From Prunus persica (lineage: Eukaryota; Streptophyta; Magnoliopsida; Rosales; Rosaceae), in the NCBI RefSeq assembly GCF_000346465.2, contig NC_034009.1:18619606-18683605 (forward strand): a stretch of DNA of 64,000 bases, in the 5' to 3' direction. The translations under genes were made by a program, and so were the position numbers. The notes below the pieces were generated by a model. That model worked only from the letters and a program-made list of their open reading frames with translations, was not told the origin of the DNA and ran no database searches. This document shows positions 58,669-64,000 of the stretch, piece by piece. The first letter of the stretch is position 1. Every line of letters starts with the position of its first letter.

Positions 58669-59250
58669 ATGTCAACCTCTTCAGGCACCAACAACACAAT
58701 CGAAGATGACAAATTGGAGTGGCAGGTTCTATTTCCACATTGTACTCGCCGACCCCTTCCTTTTTCAACATCATTTGGGAGTGAGGGGGACTCCGATGAT
58801 CCATTACAGGCAATACATGCAGTCAGTGGCAAGCTGGATTATAATTCCAGACTGATCAATTCATGGCACGAGAAATATGTTGAAGACGAGGCAATTTTGG
58901 CTGATCTTAACATTAGGGTGAACAAAGCGTTATCCCAAAAGAACAAGTACTTGAAGCTGAGTCATAGCAGGAAGCTGAAAGCTGAGGAGTTGGATACAGT
59001 AATGAATGATGAAATCAAAGGTTGTTTGATGAACCATATGCGATGCGAAAAGCACCATACTGAACTGGAGTTGGCATTCAACGAAGGATTCGACAAATTC
59101 CGAGCATTTGCGGCAACTACTCATACAAGTTATGATTGGAACTATGTGTCCCCTGATGCTGTGAGAGAGATACTAGACGATGGGGGTGACATGAATGAGC
59201 ATAAGCACGTCAAAGCTGCTCGGAAGAAGCCGACCGATACGACTAAGTGA
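58669..59250 (+). CDS. Gene Y: coiled-coil MULE cargo protein, copy B
   Basis: 193 residues. An acidic/serine-rich N-terminus contains GSEGDSDDP (37-45). A helical, charged middle spans ~60-135. The conserved tail GFDKFRAFA (140-148) and YDW (155-157) is shared with gene X. The end combines an acidic DDGGD with a basic KAARKK stretch. The ATG at 58669 is preferred: the TATA box leaves almost no leader for the in-frame ATG at 58627, and copy A has a stop between the two. No named family recognised. The gene is convergent with the transposase. A second copy of its 3' end lies at 59666-59790 and might serve as an alternative last exon. Confidence 0.78.
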   Translation: MSTSSGTNNTIEDDKLEWQVLFPHCTRRPLPFSTSFGSEGDSDDPLQAIHAVSGKLDYNSRLINSWHEKYVEDEAILADLNIRVNKALSQKNKYLKLSHSRKLKAEELDTVMNDEIKGCLMNHMRCEKHHTELELAFNEGFDKFRAFAATTHTSYDWNYVSPDAVREILDDGGDMNEHKHVKAARKKPTDTTK

Positions 59251-59665
59251 TTGCGGCTACCGCTGTTCAGTTGGTTGAGGGTGACCGTGGTATTGCACAT
59301 ATACTCCCTTAATGTCAGTATCTAACTTAAAATAACACAAATATCAGTTTCATTTGCTTGATATATAATTATTGGGACTATGTATTGCAAGTCATCATGT
59401 GTTATAATGTCTAACATTATATTTTGCAAATATGGAAATATTATTCAAGAAGCAGTCAATATCACAGAAAGCCGGGAATCAGTAAATGCTCCTTATCATG
59501 TCCATTTACATTAAAGAGCTGGAGTACTAATGTGTTAAAAAAAAAATTGACACGTGAGTCATAAGTTACATAACATGTGCTATACATTGTTTACTGAATG
59601 GTTTATGGTTTATTTATATATAATAAAATTCCAAATATTGCTGAAGATTTATTTCGTGTATATCA

Positions 59666-59790
59666 CTAGGGATATGAGTGGCCATAAGCATGTGAGACCT
59701 GCTAAGAAAAAGCTGACGAGTACGACCCAGTGATTGTGGCTACCGTTGTTCAGTTGGTTGGGGAGATCGTGGTATTGCTATGAGGAAGCA
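59666..59790 (+). repeat. Duplicated 3' end of gene Y, copy B
   Basis: Resembles 59190-59300. It reads MSGHKHVRPAKKKLTSTTQ-stop, against MNEHKHVKAARKKPTDTTK-stop in gene Y, and is preceded by a possible acceptor (CACTAG). The same duplicate exists in copy A. Confidence 0.6.
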
Positions 59791-60430
59791 CATAATATGT
59801 TTTGCAATCAAATGTTATTTTGTGTGTGGAATTATGAGTATTTATGTAAGTTAGTGTACCCTTTAATATTTTTCACCTATGTATCGAAATGTAATTAGCT
59901 GCAATGTTATGTTTTTTTTTTACCCGCTGGTTTCTATTTGCTCTGTTCCAACAAAGTGCTTCGAGTATCCTTCACTTACAAAAGTGTACAAAATCGTGCC
60001 CCTAATAACCAGTCGGAAAAAGTGGCTGCTGCTGGAAATGATTACTGGTAATGGAAACAACAGCTGGCTGCTGTAATTGCTGCATTACCCTGAGGAATTG
60101 AAAAATGAATCTCTGTTAAAACAAATTTCACCCTAAACTGCCCATTTTACATGGTAAGAGTCATTGCTTCTTCACATAACTACAAATTTCAAACTTGATC
60201 AAATGTCTATGAAAATTTATAAATAGGGAGAAGACGTAAAATTAACATGTCTCCAAATGTCTTGGAAGAATGAAACCAAGCAAATTTTCATTTCAATTAC
60301 CAGTGGACATAGTAAGAGCTCATCGGTGGACATGAACAAAAACACAATAACATTCAAAAACTGAATCTATAAAACTTCACTTGATCATTAATCTTCATAA
60401 CAACCACATTTCGTCTAATACAAATATCAA

Positions 60431-62751
60431 TCATTCAGTTGGTCTGTGCATCCTGTCAAAATCATCGAATAATGGGTCACTACGATGTATTGGAGTTGAT
60501 TCGTCATTGTTCGACGGTGATGTCCTGCATAAACATCAAACACAAGCACATAAAAATTTTACCTTTTCATATTTTAGATATTATTACAAATAGTGGTAGC
60601 ATCTTACGGTATGTTCAAGGCTGGGCATTGTCTTCTATCATGACCAATGTGTCCACACTCCCGACAGTGTCTAATCCCTCGCTTCATTGCCTTTTCCTTT
60701 GCTCCCGTTATTCCTTTCGACCTTCCTTTGCACCTCACTCTCTTAGGGTCTTTCATATATTGTGTTTGAGAGCTGGACCCTTCAACTTCGTTATTACTTG
60801 GTCCATCCTTCAGCAACTTCAACTTCACCTGCAAACTTTTTAGAGTCTCTGACAGTAGCTCACATCCTTCTTCACTCATTAATGCATCCTCAACCACATC
60901 TGAAGCAAGTCGAGACATTGTACTCCGCTTTATTAGAAGGCCAGGATCTGCACAGTCTTTAATTTCGTTGCCATTTGCATCTGACACCAATCCACATTTC
61001 GCAGTTTTCTTCCACCTCTTCAAAATATATTTATCGGGCATATATTCAATCTGGTCCCTTCTGAACAATGCTAGGATGTGCTTGCAAATAATTCCAACAA
61101 ATTCAAATCTTTTGCAGCTACACGATGCGTGGTCAGAATCTTTGACATATACGACTTCTGCCACTCTTGTTTCCCAATTTTTCCTTTCGCTCACGTTGAA
61201 CACAACTTTACACGCATCCTCTGTTTTGAGCTCTAGGAAACATGCTGTACTTTGTATTAGTTCTTGCTCAAACTTTTGAAACATTGTCCTTGTGTACAAG
61301 GTAGCCATTTGTTTGTTCATTGGCATCGGTAGAAGACATTGAGCCACTTCAAATGCATCTACGTGATCAGCAACTAACTCTTTTTCACGTTGATGAGAAA
61401 GTGCCCTCTCAAATCGTATTATGAAATCCATAAACGAATTTCTCCTTGATATGTATTGCTTGAAAAAACCATGAGAACCTTCCGCTCTTTGGCTGCTTGA
61501 CATTCCAGCGGCAAAAAATTGTCGTGCGTAGGCTGGAACCCAAGATTCCCTTAAATCAAACATTGAACTTAGCCATGGATGGTCAGTCAAACCAGCCTTT
61601 GTAACCACAATATTCCATTTTGCATCAAACTCATCCTTATTGTCAGTATCCCATATGGCTTTCTGAAATTCAGGCCAATACTCCTTATAAGCGTCACGTG
61701 GTAACTTAACAGAGAACTTTGATGTGATGTGCCATATGCAAAGTCGATGAAATGTACTCGGGAAGGCTATTGAAATCGCTATGGCCATTGCCGCATCTTG
61801 ATCTGTAATGATCGTTTTAGGTTCCCCACCTGGCATGGCTTTCTTAAACTCCTCAAACATCCAAACAAACGACTCAGTCGTTTCCTTGCTCAAAAATGCG
61901 CATGCTAACACAATTGTCTGACCATGGTTATTAACTCCCAACATTGGTGCAAATGTCAAGTCGTATCGATTCGTGTTGAATGTGGTATCGAATACAACAA
62001 CATCTCCATAAAACCCATACGCCCGTCTAGAAGTTGCATCTGCCCAAAAACATCGACTAAACCTGTCATGCCCATCTCCCTCAATCTTGAAATAAAAAGC
62101 CTCATTTGTTTTCTGTTCAGCCATAAAATACTCGGTCACTAGTTCAACATCGTGGTTCCTCAGCTTCCCATTCACACTACATTCAAGATTGTAGATATCT
62201 TTTTTGATAAAACCGATTTTATCCATTCCTCCGGATTGCACCTCGAATATACTTACCTTCTGATGAATGGGAATATTAACTGAACCCAACTGTTTTGTGA
62301 GTACTTTTGTAGAATCTGAAATATGACGGTGTGATCTCAATAAATGCATTCTTTCTGAGGGTGTCATCTTATGATTGTGTCCCTCTGCAAAAAGAGAAAT
62401 GGTATACTTCTTGCTCCCATTTGTCTTCACAACCACAATCTTTGCTTTGCAATTGCATCTACTTATTCCCCGTTGTCTTTTTCTCTCCCGAGTTTCATCC
62501 TTCCTGTATGCACCTTGTTTGCAACATACAAATTCTTTCCTCAAAATCTCTTTCTTATTTTTCCCCCAAAAGCTAGAATGAAGTCGAATACCAAAGCCAG
62601 CCAAGAATGCATATCTATTATAGAAATTGTAAACGAGGTCAAGCGAGTCAAACTTCATCCCAACTGCTGGTGTTTCCTCATTTCTTACTTCAGGAATATA
62701 AACCCTCCCATTAGCTGTTGCACATTCATCACTCTCTGAGCCCCCAGACAT
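60431..62751 (-). CDS. FAR1-type MULE transposase, intact, copy B
   Basis: Two coding exons, 62751-60608 and 60524-60431 (CC|GTAAGA, TGCAG|GACA), give 745 residues. Residues ~33-130 are a FAR1-type zinc DNA-binding domain (C76/C77, C99/C101, H125/H127). The MULE catalytic core follows, with D255 (VVVFDTTF), D317 (ITDQDAAM), HRLCIWHI and E424 (SSQRAEGSHGFF). A SWIM finger has C544, C546, C556 and H558, and a zinc knuckle C696/C699/H704/C709 precedes a 30-residue acidic tail in exon 2. All motifs needed for a DDE transposase are present. The family is the source of the host FAR1/FHY3/FRS regulators. It acts in the nucleus on the element's ends. A 5' UTR intron is suggested upstream. The gene is convergent with gene Y. 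Confidence 0.95.
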
Positions 62752-63784
62752 TTTATCTACGTATATTATTGATCCACTTCTATATTACTGCATAGCAATT
62801 ATTCATTCATTAATCAGTCATTACTGCATCACAACATATCAATGCATTCCACTTACACAAAACATTGCCCAAATTGACACAAAATACGCATAGCCTAACT
62901 TCCGATTACACAAAACACAAGCAAAATTTCATACAAGTTACGTCATCTCTTGGGAAATAATCTGGTCAAAATAACATTAGAACCAACATGTTCAACTAAG
63001 AACACAAATGTAATTCAAACCACCAATTACAGAACTTCACCCAATATCCTCTCCAACTGCTTACTCCTAACGTCATTAAGCCTAAGTTTAGGTTCTTTTA
63101 CCTACATTTCATAATTTTCCACCCCGACCAACAACAATGAACTAAGTATATTGAATATTCATAAGAAAATGACACATTATTGATGCCACAAATGACGAAT
63201 TTCCCACCCTCACAAAAAATAAACCTAACCCAATAAAATCAATCCAGCAAGTGAACTTACCTCTCAAAATCAATCGGGAGCTCTGAAGTCAGTCAGCTTG
63301 AAAGACTGTGGTGGAAATTAGAGAAGACTCTTTGGTATTTGAGACTCCATCTCTACCAAAATCGAGGAACAACTGCTGCTGCGGCTTCTAGCTACAAAAA
63401 CAGATAAGCTACTTTGCTTTCATCTGGAATCTTGTCAGCTGAATGAAAAGAGAAGGGGTTTTCACTTGAGCCATAGAATCAAAACAGGGCAACAGCTAGG
63501 TAAGAGCCATTCTTCGTAATACCCAGGATACTATAGATCGCAGGCCTCCCAACGAGCTAATGACAGTCGAGTGACTATAAGGTTTGGGAGATTTGGATCC
63601 TTCTAATTGTGGGTTTGCTTTACATTCAAAAAGAAAGGCTTCAGTTTTTCACAGAGAGGGAAAGAGGGGAACAACTGAAGTTGGGTTTCTAACGGGTTAG
63701 ATTTCAACCCGATTCTACATGCACCCTCTTTTAAAAACTCACCGTTGGATGAAATCCAACGGCTCTTACATACCCCTCAAAAAC
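62752..63784. other. Upstream region of the transposase, copy B
   Basis: Non-coding 5' UTR/intron and promoter, highly similar to copy A 15157-16235. It includes a two-fold AATGACACATTATTGATGCCAC-type repeat degenerate in B and clearer in A (15761-15810). Confidence 0.5.
63742..63762. promoter_or_regulatory. Subterminal hairpin, copy B
   Basis: CCGTTGGAT-GAA-ATCCAACGG is a perfect 9-bp stem with a 3-nt loop, 58 bp from the element end. Confidence 0.55.
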
Positions 63785-63812
63785 ACCCCTTATAACTTCC
63801 CACTCACTATAG
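63785..63812 (-). repeat. Terminal inverted repeat, transposase side, copy B
   Basis: Inverse of 47032-47059 with two mismatches; followed by AAGCTCTC up to the element end at 63820. Confidence 0.9.
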
Positions 63813-63820
63813 AAGCTCTC

Positions 63821-63829
63821 GTTTTAAGT
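63821..63829. repeat. 9-bp target-site duplication, right of MULE copy B
   Basis: GTTTTAAGT, identical to 47015-47023. Confidence 0.92.
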
Positions 63830-63844
63830 TGTATAGCAGCTTGG

Positions 63845-63976
63845 GCTGATCTTGCCTTCGGGCCTACCCAGTCTTGGTAGAGCCCACATCCTACCTAGGC
63901 TAGAATGCATTGGTTGAGAGGTTTTTTTAGTCCAAAAGCCATTGACAAAAGACCATGGGTGGAAATGCTCTAAAAA
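63845..63976. mobile_element. Right-end relic of the 41361-type MITE family
   Basis: CTTGCCTTCGGGCCTACCC...CCTAGGCTAG...GGTGGAAATGCTCT parallels the right third of the MITE at 41361-41910 (CTTGCCTGAGGGCTGGCC...CAGGGCTAG...CTGGAAGTGCTCT). The left part is not seen. Confidence 0.5.
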
Positions 63977-64000
63977 TAGGAAACGGAATAAGGAAAATAA

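Larger units (their letters stand above)
47024..63820 (-). mobile_element. Giant FAR1-type Mutator-like element, copy B (16.8 kb), coding-intact
   Basis: Bounded by exact 9-bp duplications and imperfect terminal inverted repeats (47032-47059 and 63785-63812, 26 of 28 matching). Orientation is opposite to copy A; strand is given by the transposase. Six genes alternate in direction: Ulp1-like (+), GRF (-), F-box-like (+), X (-), Y (+), transposase (-). I found no stop or frameshift in any of them, so this copy could be autonomous. Tandem arrays fill the first two convergent intergenic gaps and a duplicated gene end lies in the third. Confidence 0.95.

Noticed and set aside
15121..63820. The 17-kb inverted arms could be one inverted segmental duplication or palindromic amplicon.
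   Set aside because: Each arm ends exactly at transposon termini with a different 9-bp target duplication, which requires two insertions.

Overview
The window is eudicot nuclear DNA: AT-rich, intron-bearing genes with GT..AG junctions, and a high density of plant transposable elements. I see no bacterial or organellar genes. The species cannot be named from the sequence alone.

Layout. 1-3970 is the 5' part of a Ty3/gypsy LTR retrotransposon on the minus strand, running off the left edge. It abuts a plant-mobile-domain-like coding fragment (3977-4297). 4915-9640 is an older, eroded Ty3/gypsy pol remnant on the minus strand. 9661-10030 looks like one end of a CACTA element, and 10-14.6 kb holds no recognisable gene. 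14621-15103 is a Tourist/Harbinger-type MITE with TTA target duplications.

The dominant structures are two giant Mutator-like elements (MULEs) of one family in opposite orientation: copy A (15121-34028, 18.9 kb) and copy B (47024-63820, 16.8 kb). Each is bounded by its own 9-bp target-site duplication (ATAGCAAAT for A, GTTTTAAGT for B), so they are two separate insertions. The ~13 kb between them carries two short host-type genes encoding FAR1 DNA-binding-domain proteins of the FRS-related-factor kind, a MITE and simple repeats.

Copy B appears fully coding. Its six genes alternate strictly in orientation (+ - + - + -): a DUF1985/Ulp1-type cysteine protease gene in six exons; a GRF zinc-finger protein with a C-terminal membrane helix; an F-box/Sel1-like protein with CxxC motifs; two divergently transcribed, mutually related coiled-coil proteins (called X and Y here); and a FAR1-type MULE transposase with DDE, SWIM and zinc-knuckle motifs. 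Convergent gene pairs are separated by tandem arrays or duplicated 3' ends, and divergent pairs share short promoters. Canonical E2F-type sites (TTCCCGCC) lie just upstream of TATA boxes of several cargo genes. Copy A has the same plan, but most of its genes carry stops or frameshifts; only gene X is intact.

Working hypothesis: the element carries a multi-gene accessory module (deSUMOylation-like protease, F-box-like adaptor, GRF membrane protein, coiled-coil pair) alongside its transposase. This may parallel the anti-silencing modules of Arabidopsis VANDAL MULEs, with the noncoding arrays as possible binding platforms. The architecture is seen in the sequence; the function is inferred.
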